A stretch of 64,000 nt of DNA, from the NCBI RefSeq assembly GCF_000271305.1, contig NZ_AKGD01000004.1:1-64000 (forward strand), given 5' to 3'. Numbering within the stretch: position 1 is the stretch's first letter; every line of letters begins with the position of its first letter. A model generated the notes under the pieces. It searched no databases. It worked only from the letters and a program-made list of their open reading frames with translations, and was not told the DNA's origin. Below, piece by piece: positions 29,788-38,704 of the stretch. A program made the position numbers and the translations under genes. Source of the DNA: Hydrocarboniphaga effusa AP103 (lineage in GTDB: Bacteria > Pseudomonadota > Gammaproteobacteria > Nevskiales > Nevskiaceae).

Positions 29788-30818
29788 CGCGGGCCTCGCC
29801 CGGCGTCGCGCGCGTCGCTGCGCCCATCGCTGCGTTCGTCGAACAGGGCGAGCGCTTCGAGACAGAGGCCAAGATGCGCGGCGCCTGCGTTCGGCGGCAG
29901 CGCGAATCCCGGCAAGCGCAAGCCGTAGCGCGATCCCGAAGCGTCGGCATCGAGCACCCAGCGCGTCAGCTGCGACAGGCGCTGCTCGGTATCGAGGTCT
30001 TCGAGCGCCTGCCAGTCGAGCCAGATCTCGGAGGCGACGCCATCGTCGAAGCGCTGCACCAGCGCACGCCCGGTGCGCGGCAGGCTCTTCCAGTGGATCA
30101 GACGCGGCGAATCGCCCGGCACGTAGTCGCGAAAACCGGCGAAGTCCTCGCTGCCGATGCGCGGCAGCGGGCTCATGAGCTGGCCCTGCGACCACGGCGG
30201 AGGCAGGCGTCCCGCGGCAGCGGGCTTCGGGTAGACCAGCAGGCGCGCGTCGACCGCGAGCCAGGTCCAGGCTTCGAACAGGCCGAGCGGCGCCTGCGTG
30301 CTGAGCCGCAGCTTGGGTGCCTGCAAGCGACCGCGCCGTGTCGTCGGCAGGCGCAGCGCGAAGCTGGTGCTGTCTTGCGCGGGCAGATCGTGCCGAACGC
30401 CGTCGGTCTGCGCAGGCCAGCGCAGCTCGAGGCTCAATCGCGGTGCGAGCGAGGGGTTGCTCGCGATGAACTGCAGCGGCGCCTCGTCGCCGGCGAACAC
30501 CGCGTGGCCGCTCGTTCCACCGAGCGAGCGCAGCGAAACGCCGACCAGGTTCGCATGCGTGTGATGCATGCTCACAAGGCCGAGCGCGGCGAGCAGAAAC
30601 GTCAGCGCGAAGGCCATGCTGTTCGAATAGTTGATCGCGGCGACCAGCATCACCAGCGTCATCAGCGCGAAGCCGGCCCCGAATCGCGTCGGCAGGATGT
30701 AGATGCGCCGCCGCTCGACCTGCGCCTCGCGCCTGAACGCACCGGCGCGCCTCTGTCCCCACAATTCGGCGCGCGCGCGCAGACCGAGCAGAGGATGCTG
30801 GAGCCGGCCGCCGCGCAT
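29784..30818 (-). CDS. DUF58 domain protein
   Basis: 344 residues. Two membrane helices near residues 48-90 (FGAGFALMTLVMLVAAINY, AFALTFLLAALGLVSM). A beta-rich segment follows, then the DUF58 core with GSEDFAGFRDYVPGDSPRLIHWKSLPRTG (residues about 220-250), which continues into a vWA-like fold. Usually encoded after a MoxR ATPase and before a transglutaminase, as here; gaps are 14 bp upstream and a 4-bp overlap downstream. Thought to act with MoxR in envelope complex maturation; the mechanism is unproven for this member. Confidence 0.92.
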   Translation of the reverse strand: MRGGRLQHPLLGLRARAELWGQRRAGAFRREAQVERRRIYILPTRFGAGFALMTLVMLVAAINYSNSMAFALTFLLAALGLVSMHHTHANLVGVSLRSLGGTSGHAVFAGDEAPLQFIASNPSLAPRLSLELRWPAQTDGVRHDLPAQDSTSFALRLPTTRRGRLQAPKLRLSTQAPLGLFEAWTWLAVDARLLVYPKPAAAGRLPPPWSQGQLMSPLPRIGSEDFAGFRDYVPGDSPRLIHWKSLPRTGRALVQRFDDGVASEIWLDWQALEDLDTEQRLSQLTRWVLDADASGSRYGLRLPGFALPPNAGAAHLGLCLEALALFDERSDGRSDARDAGRGPR

Positions 30819-30832
30819 GAGTCGGCGGCGCG

Positions 30833-31759
30833 CTATGGAATGGCGACCGCGGCGAGCAGCTCTTCGGCCGACGGCGGCCGGGCGGCGGCGCTGCGTTCGC
30901 GCGGCTGCAAGCGATGCGTCGCCACGGCGGCGAACACCGCCTGCACGTCCTCGGGCAGCACCGACTTGCGGCCATCGATGTACGCCCAGGCCTGCGCCGC
31001 ATGCCGCAGGGCGAGCGCCGCGCGCGGAGACAGGCCGTGCGTGAACGCGCTCTGGGTCCGCGTGTGCTGCACCAGCGCGAGGATGTAGTCGACCAGCGCG
31101 GGCGCGGTGTGCACCTGCAGGACTTCCCGCTGCAGCTGTAGCACGCTCTCGGCCTGCAGCACCGGACGCAGGTCGAACAGCAGATCGCGCCGGTCGGGCT
31201 CGATGAGCAGCGCACGCTCGGCGGCGACGCTCGGATAGCCCATCGAAATGCGCATCAGGAAGCGGTCGAGCTGCGATTCCGGCAGCGGGAACACGCCGAC
31301 CTGTTCGGCTGGGTTCTGCGTGCCGATGACGAAGAACGGCTGCGGCAACGCGCGCGTTTCGCCGTCGACGCTGACCTGCTGCTCGGCCATCGCTTCGAGC
31401 AAGGCGCTTTGCGTCTTCGGACTCGCGCGATTGATCTCGTCGGCGAGCAGCAGCTGCGTGAACACCGGGCCCGGGCGGAAGCGGAAGCTGCCGTCGCGCG
31501 TCTCGTAGATCGAGACGCCCAGAATGTCCGCCGGCAACAGGTCGCTGGTGAATTGAACACGCCTGTACGACAGCCCGAGCACCTGGGCCATCGCGAGCGC
31601 GACGGTGGTCTTGCCCATGCCCGGAATATCCTCGACGAGCAAATGGCCGCGAGCCAGAAGACAGCTCAAGGCAAGGCGCAATTGCCGATCCTTTCCGAGG
31701 ACGACGCGGGACAGGCTGGCGAGGGACGCCTGCAGATCGGCTTGCGGACTGGAGCTCAT
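30833..31759 (-). CDS. MoxR-family AAA+ ATPase
   Basis: 308 residues from ATG 31759. Walker A EDIPGMGKTT, Walker B LLLADEINRASPKTQ, sensor FFVIGTQNPAE and arginine-finger region SQLDRFLMR define an AAA_3 MoxR ATPase. The lid domain follows (SPRAALALRHAAQAWAYIDGR). The open frame extends to 31888, with another ATG at 31795; 31759 gives the usual family size. First gene of a three-gene operon with DUF58 and the TgpA-like protein. It probably acts as a chaperone-like remodeller for vWA-containing partners, as known for MoxR proteins. Confidence 0.93.
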   Translation of the reverse strand: MSSSPQADLQASLASLSRVVLGKDRQLRLALSCLLARGHLLVEDIPGMGKTTVALAMAQVLGLSYRRVQFTSDLLPADILGVSIYETRDGSFRFRPGPVFTQLLLADEINRASPKTQSALLEAMAEQQVSVDGETRALPQPFFVIGTQNPAEQVGVFPLPESQLDRFLMRISMGYPSVAAERALLIEPDRRDLLFDLRPVLQAESVLQLQREVLQVHTAPALVDYILALVQHTRTQSAFTHGLSPRAALALRHAAQAWAYIDGRKSVLPEDVQAVFAAVATHRLQPRERSAAARPPSAEELLAAVAIP

Positions 31760-31910
31760 GTCGTTGTCGAGGCGGGCATCGCCGGAGTGTCTCATGGTGT
31801 TCGTCGGGTCAAGCGCTTCGTGTATCGACTTTGGTTGTAGGCAAGGCCGTCGATCGCGCCAACGGTAGAGCATGACCGATGAGTGCATTTTTTACCGATT
31901 GCGGCTACCA

Positions 31911-31932
31911 GCTGAATGAACGACCATTCAGC
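31911..31932. promoter_or_regulatory. Inverted repeat upstream of the patatin gene, probable operator
   Basis: GCTGAATG-N6-CATTCAGC, two exact 8-bp arms. The half-site resembles TetR-family operators of the TGAATGAA type. It lies 35 nt before the chosen ATG (31967) in the divergent gap with moxR. Confidence 0.5.
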
Positions 31933-31966
31933 CCGAAATGAAGCCGCCAGAACGAGAGGACCATCC

Positions 31967-33457
31967 ATGAGTGCCGAGCTGCGATCAGCGCAACAGGCCA
32001 TGCTGGATGCCGTTGACTACAAGAGCTGGCGCGAGGCGGCAGCCGAGCTCGACCGCATCCAGGGTCTGGCCGAGTGGAAACTCGAAGAGGCCAGCGAGGA
32101 GTACGACTGGCGCCTGATTCGCAGTCGCCTGCGGCAGATCCGCCAGCTGCGTAACGAGGGCAACGCGATTCGGCTCGCGCACCATTTGCGCCAGGGCCTG
32201 CACTGGAACCTCGGCAACATCGGCAACCCCGAGCTCTACCGCGTCGCCCGCATCGGCACCAAAAAGCTCATTCACGACTACGTTCAAGAGGTTTGTGACG
32301 CGCTCGAATGGCTCGTCGACGCGGAGGCCGAAGGCTGGGCGCTCAGCGACAAGCTCAAGTTCTTCCACGACGTGGCCTTGAGCTACGGCCGCTCGGCGCT
32401 GATGCTTTCGGGGGGCGCGACGCTGGGCCTGTTTCACGTCGGCGTGGTGCGTGCGCTCTATCGCGAAGGCGTGCTGCCGACGGTGATGTCGGGCAGCAGC
32501 GCGGGTGCGATCGTGGCGAGCACCGTCGGCACGCGCAAGGTCGAAGACCTCGAAGACCTGCTCGATCCGCAGAATGCTTATTACCACTTCTGGCGCGTGC
32601 TGCCGTTCAGACAGATGTTCAAGCGCGGCTCGGTCATGGACCAGACGCAGCTGCGCCGGGCAGTGGCCAAGAACATCCGCGACCTCAATTTCGAAGACGC
32701 CTACAAGGTGTCGGGACGCGTGCTCAACATCACCGTCTCGCCCGCGGGCGTGAACCAGCAGCCCAAGCTGCTCAATTATCTGACGCTGCCGTACCTGTTC
32801 GTGCGCGAGGCGGTGCTCGCGAGCTGTGCGGTGCCGATCCTGTTTCCGCCGGTCATGCTGATGACGGCAGACGAAACCGGTGCCCGCGTGCCGTACATGC
32901 CGCTGTTGCGCTGGAACGACGGCTCGCTGAAGTCCGACCTGCCGATGCTGCGCCTGCGCCGTCTGCACAACGTCAATCATTTCATCGTCAGCCAGACCAA
33001 TCCGCACGTGCTGCCGTTCATGAGCGAGCGCGAGCCGGGCGGTCGCGGGTTGTTCAACTCGGCTCGCGATTACACCTATTCGACGGTGCGCTCGCAGGCG
33101 ACGAGCCTGATCAGCTTCGCGCGCGCGAACGTGCCGATCAAGCAGTTCCGCCGTCCGTTCGACGTCGCCACGAGCATTCTCGATCAGGACTATCGCGGCA
33201 ACATCAACATCACGCCCGAAGCGAGTCTGTGGCGCTATGCCAAAGTCACGAGCAACCCGACGATGGACAACGTCTATCGCTTCATGCTCGAAGGCGAGCG
33301 TGCGGCCTGGGCGCGCATCGAAATGATCCGCACGCAGACCGCCATCAGCCTCACGCTCGAGCGCTGCCTCGAAGCGGTGGAGCTGCAGGCCACGCAGGGC
33401 GCGGGCAATCGCCGCACGGCGACCCGTGCCCGCCTGCACGTCGTGCGCCGCGGCTGA
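31967..33457 (+). CDS. Patatin-like phospholipase (DUF3336 type)
   Basis: 496 residues. The N-terminal 140 residues are a helical DUF3336 domain; the patatin domain starts at MLSGGATLGLFHVG (oxyanion Gly-rich loop, about 147-159). Catalytic dyad: Ser178 in GSSAG and Asp318 in NDGS. This is the family of eukaryotic triacylglycerol lipases TGL3/4/5 and bacterial acyl hydrolases, so it probably acts on membrane phospholipid or neutral lipid. ATG 31967 is preferred over 31916 because AGAGGA lies six nt before it and 31916 falls inside the palindrome. Probably monocistronic and possibly controlled by that operator. Confidence 0.92.
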   Translation: MSAELRSAQQAMLDAVDYKSWREAAAELDRIQGLAEWKLEEASEEYDWRLIRSRLRQIRQLRNEGNAIRLAHHLRQGLHWNLGNIGNPELYRVARIGTKKLIHDYVQEVCDALEWLVDAEAEGWALSDKLKFFHDVALSYGRSALMLSGGATLGLFHVGVVRALYREGVLPTVMSGSSAGAIVASTVGTRKVEDLEDLLDPQNAYYHFWRVLPFRQMFKRGSVMDQTQLRRAVAKNIRDLNFEDAYKVSGRVLNITVSPAGVNQQPKLLNYLTLPYLFVREAVLASCAVPILFPPVMLMTADETGARVPYMPLLRWNDGSLKSDLPMLRLRRLHNVNHFIVSQTNPHVLPFMSEREPGGRGLFNSARDYTYSTVRSQATSLISFARANVPIKQFRRPFDVATSILDQDYRGNINITPEASLWRYAKVTSNPTMDNVYRFMLEGERAAWARIEMIRTQTAISLTLERCLEAVELQATQGAGNRRTATRARLHVVRRG

Positions 33458-33489
33458 GGCACCGTTCGTTTCGCTTGCTTGCCTAGCGA

Positions 33490-34647
33490 ATGAGCGAGCT
33501 TTCGGAACTCGAAGCGATACGCCGCCAGCGCGGCTACGGCCGTGTGTTTTCCCTGCCGCTCGAAAGCAGTTACCGCGCGACCAAGCGACGCGACTATCGG
33601 CTCTCGCGCAGCCTGCTGTTCGCGATCCTCGGGCTCATGCTGGCCCTGATGCCGGGCTTCTGCCCGGTCTTCCGCGTCAACGACCCGGTGCTGTGGCCAC
33701 TGCGTCTCGGTGGGTTCGCGCTGGCTGCCTTGCTGTTCGTTACCGCCTGGGCGACCTACTACCGGCGTGATCGCATCATGCTCGTGCAGGTGTTGCAAAG
33801 TGCTTCGATCGTTGCTGCGGGCCTTGCGCCGGTATTGCTGCGCGGGCTCGCACTCGCCGGCCAGATGTCGTTTCCGATGGAGCTCGTGAGCTCGGTGCTG
33901 CTGTCGATCGCCCTGTTCGGCGGCTTCGGCTGGAAGCGCATCGCCACCGGACTATCGACTTGCTTCCTGTTGACGGCCTGGCTGCAGTACGCGATGACCG
34001 AGCCGGGGTCCGAAACCGGGATGCAGCTGTACGCGCTCGCCGTGCTCACGCTGATCGCGGTCGGCGGCGTCTACATGAATGAGTACATTTCGCGCATCGC
34101 CTGGGTCGCGAGCGCGCATGCGGCCGCGATGGCGCGTACCGATCCGCTCACGGGGCTGTCGACTCGCGCGGAGTTCAACCAGGCTTTTCTGAGCCGTCTC
34201 GCGCAGGCCCGGCGCGACAAGCGCCTGGTGGCGCTGATGCTGCTCGATATCGATCATTTCAAGCAGGTCAACGACGGCCACGGGCATCTGTTCGGCGACG
34301 AGGTACTGCGCGCCGTCGGCGGGCTGATCCTGGCCGAAGTGGCCCGCAGGCCGCTCGATCTGCGCGTGCGCTACGGCGGCGAGGAGATTGCGGTGCTCTG
34401 GTACGACATCGAGCTCGCGAGCCTGCCGATGGTCTGCGAGCGCCTGCTGCGCAGCATCCGTTCGCTCGACCTGATCGATCCGGTTTCGGGTGAGCGTGTG
34501 CCGATCAGCGCGAGCGCAGGCGTGACCTGGGTGGAGCCGGGCAGCGCGGTCGAGCCGATCGCGGTGCTGCAGCGCGCGGACGAGCTGCTCTACAAGGCCA
34601 AGCGCGAAGGGCGCGATCGCTACATTCTCGGCCCGTTCACCGAATGA
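33490..34647 (+). CDS. Membrane diguanylate cyclase (GGDEF)
   Basis: 385 residues. About six membrane helices occupy residues 40-215, with no known sensor domain recognised. The GGDEF domain starts at ARTDPLTGLSTRAEFNQAF. The active-site motif is GGEEI at 296-300, a functional-type variant of GGEEF, and LLDIDHFKQVNDGHGH carries the metal Asp. A product-inhibition I-site RxxD (RPLD, 287-290) lies five residues before the active site. It should make c-di-GMP and be feedback inhibited. It follows the patatin gene by 32 bp. Confidence 0.93.
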   Translation: MSELSELEAIRRQRGYGRVFSLPLESSYRATKRRDYRLSRSLLFAILGLMLALMPGFCPVFRVNDPVLWPLRLGGFALAALLFVTAWATYYRRDRIMLVQVLQSASIVAAGLAPVLLRGLALAGQMSFPMELVSSVLLSIALFGGFGWKRIATGLSTCFLLTAWLQYAMTEPGSETGMQLYALAVLTLIAVGGVYMNEYISRIAWVASAHAAAMARTDPLTGLSTRAEFNQAFLSRLAQARRDKRLVALMLLDIDHFKQVNDGHGHLFGDEVLRAVGGLILAEVARRPLDLRVRYGGEEIAVLWYDIELASLPMVCERLLRSIRSLDLIDPVSGERVPISASAGVTWVEPGSAVEPIAVLQRADELLYKAKREGRDRYILGPFTE

Positions 34648-34768
34648 AAACCCAGGGTGGGTGGGCCAGGGGCCGTGACCCGGCTTGCGGATTCTGGAGA
34701 TGGACAACCGGGTTACGCGGTTAGGCCGCCAAGCCTCCTGCCGACACCCATCGATGAATCTCGGCGCC

Positions 34769-35173
34769 TCAGGATTTGCGCCGGTATTGACCTTCGAGCG
34801 TCACCGGCTGCTTGAGATCGGGACGCGCCTTCGCCATGCCCTCGCCGAGGCGCATCGCGAGCCGCTTGCGCAGCCCGAACAGCAGCAGCGACAGTCCGAC
34901 GAGGTCGGACAGAAAGCCCGGCAGCACCAACAGGATTCCGGCGATCAGCACGATGAGTCCTTCGAACACGAGCTGAGTCGGCAGCTCGCCACGCGCCACC
35001 GAAGCCTGCAGCTCGCGAAACACGCGCAAGCCCTGGCGCTGGATCACCAGCACGCCGATGACCGCGGCGCCGACGATCCAGGCCGCGACGGGCCATCCGC
35101 CGATGCGCTCGATGGCCTGCGTGACGAGCCAGGCTTCGAGCGCGATCCAGACCGCCATGACCAGAAACGGCAT
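34769..35173 (-). CDS. fxsA: FxsA family membrane protein
   Basis: 134 residues. Two or three membrane helices (residues 1-18, 27-48, 68-95) with FEGLIVLIAGILLVLPGFLSDLVGLSLLL, the hallmark of FxsA, known in E. coli for modulating phage F exclusion. The basic C-terminal tail (RLGEGMAKARPDLKQP) is cytoplasmic. It lies 18 bp downstream of valS and is probably cotranscribed with it. The function in cells without phage F is not established. Confidence 0.9.
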   Translation of the reverse strand: MPFLVMAVWIALEAWLVTQAIERIGGWPVAAWIVGAAVIGVLVIQRQGLRVFRELQASVARGELPTQLVFEGLIVLIAGILLVLPGFLSDLVGLSLLLFGLRKRLAMRLGEGMAKARPDLKQPVTLEGQYRRKS

Positions 35174-35191
35174 GTCGCTATCTCGTCGAGA

Positions 35192-38140
35192 TCAAAGGGC
35201 TGCGATGCGCTCGCGCTGGTCGCGCAGCGCGGCGAGATCCTGCTGCTGCTTGGCGAGCAGATCGCGCGCCTGCTGCTGCACGGCTTCGGGCGCCTTGCCG
35301 AAGTTCGGGTTGTCGACGCGGGCCTGCACTTTCACGACATCGCTTTCGAGCTGCGCGATGCGCTTTTCGAGACGCGCGATCTCGGCGTCCTTGTCGATGA
35401 GACCGGCCATCGGCACGAGCAGCTTCATCGTGCCGAGCAGCGCGGTCGCGCATTGCGGCGCTTCTTCGGTGCCGAGCACGCGCGGTGTCTCGACGCGCGC
35501 GAGGAATTCGATGCTCGCGCCCAGGCGCGACAGCCGATCGGCATCGGAATCCGACGCGTTCTGGATCAGCAGCGGCAGGACCTTGCCGGGCGGAATGTCC
35601 ATCTCGCCGCGAATCTGGCGCACGCCGAGGATGAAGGCCTTGAGCCATTCGATGTCGGCTTCGGCGGCTTCGTCGATCTTGTGCGCGGCGCTGATCGGAT
35701 ACGCGCTGCGCATGATCGTCTCGCCCTCGGCGCCGGCGAGCGTCTTGACTTGCTGCCAGACCTCTTCGGTGATGAAGGGCATCAGCGGATGCAGCAAGCG
35801 CAGCCAAGCTTCGAGCACGCGCACGAGCGTGCGGCGCGTGCCGCGCTTGGCGGCTTCGTTCTCGCTTTGCAGCGCGGGCTTCGAGAGCTCCAGGTACCAG
35901 TCGCAGTACTCGTTCCAGACGAACTGGTACAGCGCGGTCGAGAGCAGGTCGAAGCGGTAGTTGCGGAAGTGTTCCGCAGCCTCGGCCTCGACTTTCTGCA
36001 GGCGCGAAATGATCCAGCGATCGGCCGCCGACAGTTCGATCGGCAGCGCGTCGTCGAGGCCGGTGTCCTGGCCTTCGCAGTTCATCAGCACGTAGCGCGC
36101 CGCGTTCCAGATCTTGTTGCAGAAGTTGCGATAACCCGCCGCGCGCGCCGCGTCGAAGCGCACGTCGCGGCCTTGCGTGGCGAGCGCCGCGAAGGTGAAG
36201 CGCAGCGCGTCGACGCCGACGGCTTCGATGCCCTTCGGATAATCCTTGCGCGTCTTGGCTTCGATCTTCGGCGCGGTCTCGGGCTTCATGAGGCCGGTCG
36301 TGCGCTTCTTCACCAGGTCATCGAGTGCGATGCCGTCGATGACGTCGAGCGGATCGAGCACGTTGCCCTTGGACTTCGACATCTTGTTGCCTTCGGGATC
36401 GCGCACCAGGCCGGTGATGTAGACCTCTTTGAACGGCACGTCCTTCATGAAGTACTGGCCCATCATCACCATGCGGGCGACCCAGAAGAAGATGATGTCG
36501 AAGCCGGTGACGAGCACGCTGCTCGGGTAATACTTGGAGAGCGCTTCGTTCTTCGTCGGCCAGTCGAGCGTCGCCATCGGCCAGATGTCGGACGAGAACC
36601 AGGTATCGAACACGTCTTCGTCCTGACTCAGGCAGAAGCGCTCGTTGCCGCTCTCGCGCAGCTTGTCGTTGATGGCATCGGTGCTGTCGTCGCTCGCGAC
36701 CTTGAGCAGCGAGAGCAGCGCGAATTCGCCTTGTCCGCCCATGGCCAGGTTGAAGGCATCGAAGGCGCTGCGCGCCACAAAGACCTTGCCGTCGGCGTCG
36801 TACCAGGCCGGAATGCGATGGCCCCACCAGAGCTGGCGGCTGATGCACCAGTCCTGGATGTTGTTTAGCCACTGGTTGTAGGTGTTGATCCAGTTCTCGG
36901 GCACGAACTTGATGCGCCCGCTCGTGAAGGCTTCGAGCGCGGGCTGCGTGATGGCGGTGTAGCCACCCGGACGGCCGTCGGGCTGCGACTTGCGGGTGAG
37001 ATCGACGAACCACTGGTCGGTCAGGAAAGGCTCGACCACCGCACCGCTGCGATCGCCGCGCGGCACCTTGAGCTTGTGATCGTCGATCTTCTCGAGCAGG
37101 CCGAGCGACTCGAATTCGGCGACGATCTTCTTGCGCGCATCGAAGCGATCGAGGCCCGCATAGGGCAGGCGCGAGAGCTGCTCGGCGAACTTCGCATCGT
37201 CGGTCTTGTGCTCGCCGCGCAGATGGAACTCCGCGTATTCGCGAATCTTCGCGTCCGGCGTCAGCACGTTGATCATCGGCAGCTTGTGCCGGGCGCCGAG
37301 CGCGTAGTCGTTGAAGTCGTGAGCCGGCGTGATCTTGACGCAGCCGGTGCCGAATTCGCGGTCGACGTAGTCGTCGGCCACGATCGGAATCTCGCGATTC
37401 ACGAGCGGCAGGCGAATGCTCTTGCCGATTAGCGCGGCGTAGCGCTCGTCTTCGGGATGCACGGCCACGGCGGTGTCGCCGAGCATGGTTTCGGGGCGCG
37501 TGGTGGCGACCACGAGATGGCCCGAACCATCCGCGAGCGGATAGCGGAAATGCCAGAGCTTGCCGTTCTCTTCTTCGCTCACCACTTCGAGATCGGAGAT
37601 CGCGGTCAGCAGTACCGGGTCCCAATTGACGAGGCGCTTGCCGCGATAAATGAGGCCGTCTTCATGCAGCTTCACGAAGTGTTCGACGACGGCCTTGCTG
37701 TAGCCCTCGTCCATCGTGAAGCGGTTGCGGCTCCAATCGACCGAGCTGCCCATGCGGCGGATCTGGCCTTCGATCGTGCCGCCCGAATACCGCTTCCATT
37801 CCCAGACTTTCTCGAGGAATTTCTCGCGTCCGAGGTCGAGCCGCGCCGGCTCGCCGGCGAGCTTCAGATTGCGCTCGACGACCATCTGCGTGGCGATGCC
37901 CGCGTGATCGGTTCCGGGTTGCCAGAGCGTGTCGCGGCCGAGCATGCGGTGATAGCGGATCAGCGCATCCATCACCGTGTGCTGGAACGCGTGACCCATG
38001 TGCAGCGTGCCGGTGACGTTGGGCGGCGGGATCATGATGGAGTAGGGCTCGCCCGCGCCGCTCGGCGCGTAGCAGCCGTTCTGTTCCCACCACTGTGCCC
38101 AGCGCGATTCGATGGCGCCGGCTTCGAAAGTCTTGTCCAT
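35192..38140 (-). CDS. valS: Valyl-tRNA synthetase
   Basis: Charges tRNA-Val. 982 residues, class Ia. The HIGH-type motif is [10 protein letters not shown] near residue 45 and KMSKSKGN lies at 586-593. The editing domain and the C-terminal coiled coil ([26 protein letters not shown]), typical of ValRS, are present. [15 protein letters not shown] is also characteristic. It follows holC by 35 bp on the same strand, the standard pepA-holC-valS order. fxsA follows downstream. Confidence 0.97.
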   Translation of the reverse strand: MDKTFEAGAIESRWAQWWEQNGCYAPSGAGEPYSIMIPPPNVTGTLHMGHAFQHTVMDALIRYHRMLGRDTLWQPGTDHAGIATQMVVERNLKLAGEPARLDLGREKFLEKVWEWKRYSGGTIEGQIRRMGSSVDWSRNRFTMDEGYSKAVVEHFVKLHEDGLIYRGKRLVNWDPVLLTAISDLEVVSEEENGKLWHFRYPLADGSGHLVVATTRPETMLGDTAVAVHPEDERYAALIGKSIRLPLVNREIPIVADDYVDREFGTGCVKITPAHDFNDYALGARHKLPMINVLTPDAKIREYAEFHLRGEHKTDDAKFAEQLSRLPYAGLDRFDARKKIVAEFESLGLLEKIDDHKLKVPRGDRSGAVVEPFLTDQWFVDLTRKSQPDGRPGGYTAITQPALEAFTSGRIKFVPENWINTYNQWLNNIQDWCISRQLWWGHRIPAWYDADGKVFVARSAFDAFNLAMGGQGEFALLSLLKVASDDSTDAINDKLRESGNERFCLSQDEDVFDTWFSSDIWPMATLDWPTKNEALSKYYPSSVLVTGFDIIFFWVARMVMMGQYFMKDVPFKEVYITGLVRDPEGNKMSKSKGNVLDPLDVIDGIALDDLVKKRTTGLMKPETAPKIEAKTRKDYPKGIEAVGVDALRFTFAALATQGRDVRFDAARAAGYRNFCNKIWNAARYVLMNCEGQDTGLDDALPIELSAADRWIISRLQKVEAEAAEHFRNYRFDLLSTALYQFVWNEYCDWYLELSKPALQSENEAAKRGTRRTLVRVLEAWLRLLHPLMPFITEEVWQQVKTLAGAEGETIMRSAYPISAAHKIDEAAEADIEWLKAFILGVRQIRGEMDIPPGKVLPLLIQNASDSDADRLSRLGASIEFLARVETPRVLGTEEAPQCATALLGTMKLLVPMAGLIDKDAEIARLEKRIAQLESDVVKVQARVDNPNFGKAPEAVQQQARDLLAKQQQDLAALRDQRERIAAL

Positions 38141-38175
38141 GGGGCTCGTTGCGCCGAGATGGCGCGATGAAAACG

Positions 38176-38613
38176 TCAGAGATTATGCGTGGAGAGTTCG
38201 TAGCCGCGGTCGCGGTAGAACTTGAAGCGGGTGCGCGACGAGCTGCGATCGGCGGCCGTGGCCGGCACGATCTCGAGCACGCGGTCGAAACGCGAAAAAT
38301 ACAGCGGAACGTCCTCGCCGAGATTCACGAGGATGCCCAGATGCGATTCGGGCGGCTCGCCATCGCCGATCAGCACGGCCGGATGCGGTTCGCCGGTCGG
38401 CTCGCCGCGATGACGCTCGTGCGAGATGAAGCTGCCCTGGTTGAAGGTCCACAAGCTGCTGTCGATTTCATCGGCCATCGCCGGCTGCGTCACGCGAACG
38501 TAGACGCGCGCTCCGCTGCGCGTGGCCTTTTCGCAGAGCTTGCTGATGACGAAAGCCGGGGCGGAAGTTCCGCCTTCGCCGTCGGGCAGGATGTAGAAAT
38601 CGATGCGGGTCAT
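38176..38613 (-). CDS. holC: DNA polymerase III chi subunit
   Basis: 145 residues. MTRIDFYIL at the N-terminus, then [19 protein letters not shown] and the hallmark [15 protein letters not shown] (residues about 51-65), [13 protein letters not shown] and FDRVLEIV. Chi links the clamp loader to single-stranded DNA-binding protein. It sits between pepA and valS on the same strand, as in most gammaproteobacteria. The gap to pepA holds a GGGAGAC repeat. Confidence 0.94.
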   Translation of the reverse strand: MTRIDFYILPDGEGGTSAPAFVISKLCEKATRSGARVYVRVTQPAMADEIDSSLWTFNQGSFISHERHRGEPTGEPHPAVLIGDGEPPESHLGILVNLGEDVPLYFSRFDRVLEIVPATAADRSSSRTRFKFYRDRGYELSTHNL

Positions 38614-38618
38614 ATGAC

Positions 38619-38700
38619 GGGGAACGGGAGACGGGAGACGGGAGACGTAGAAGCCAAGCCAGAGCTTGCGTCCCTGGTCTCCCGGTTCCCGTCTCCCGGC
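38619..38700. repeat. GGGAGAC inverted/tandem repeat element
   Basis: The left arm has G runs at 38619-38622, 38626-38628, 38633-38635 and 38640-38642 separated by 3-4 nt, a valid four-tract G-quadruplex motif. The right arm (38677-38699) is its C-rich counterpart, with GTCTCCC twice, so the arms can pair around 30 nt. It fills the pepA-holC gap. A single half unit recurs at 8601-8620. Confidence 0.7.
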
Positions 38701-38704
38701 TTCA

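Noticed and set aside
34648..34768. Terminator or small gene between the GGDEF gene and fxsA
   Set aside because: No hairpin with a U tract and no credible ORF; only a G-rich AGGGTGGGTGGG stretch with no structure I can support.
34685..36868. Long plus-strand frame opposite fxsA and valS
   Set aside because: Covers two clear minus-strand genes with standard signatures; no homologous motif.
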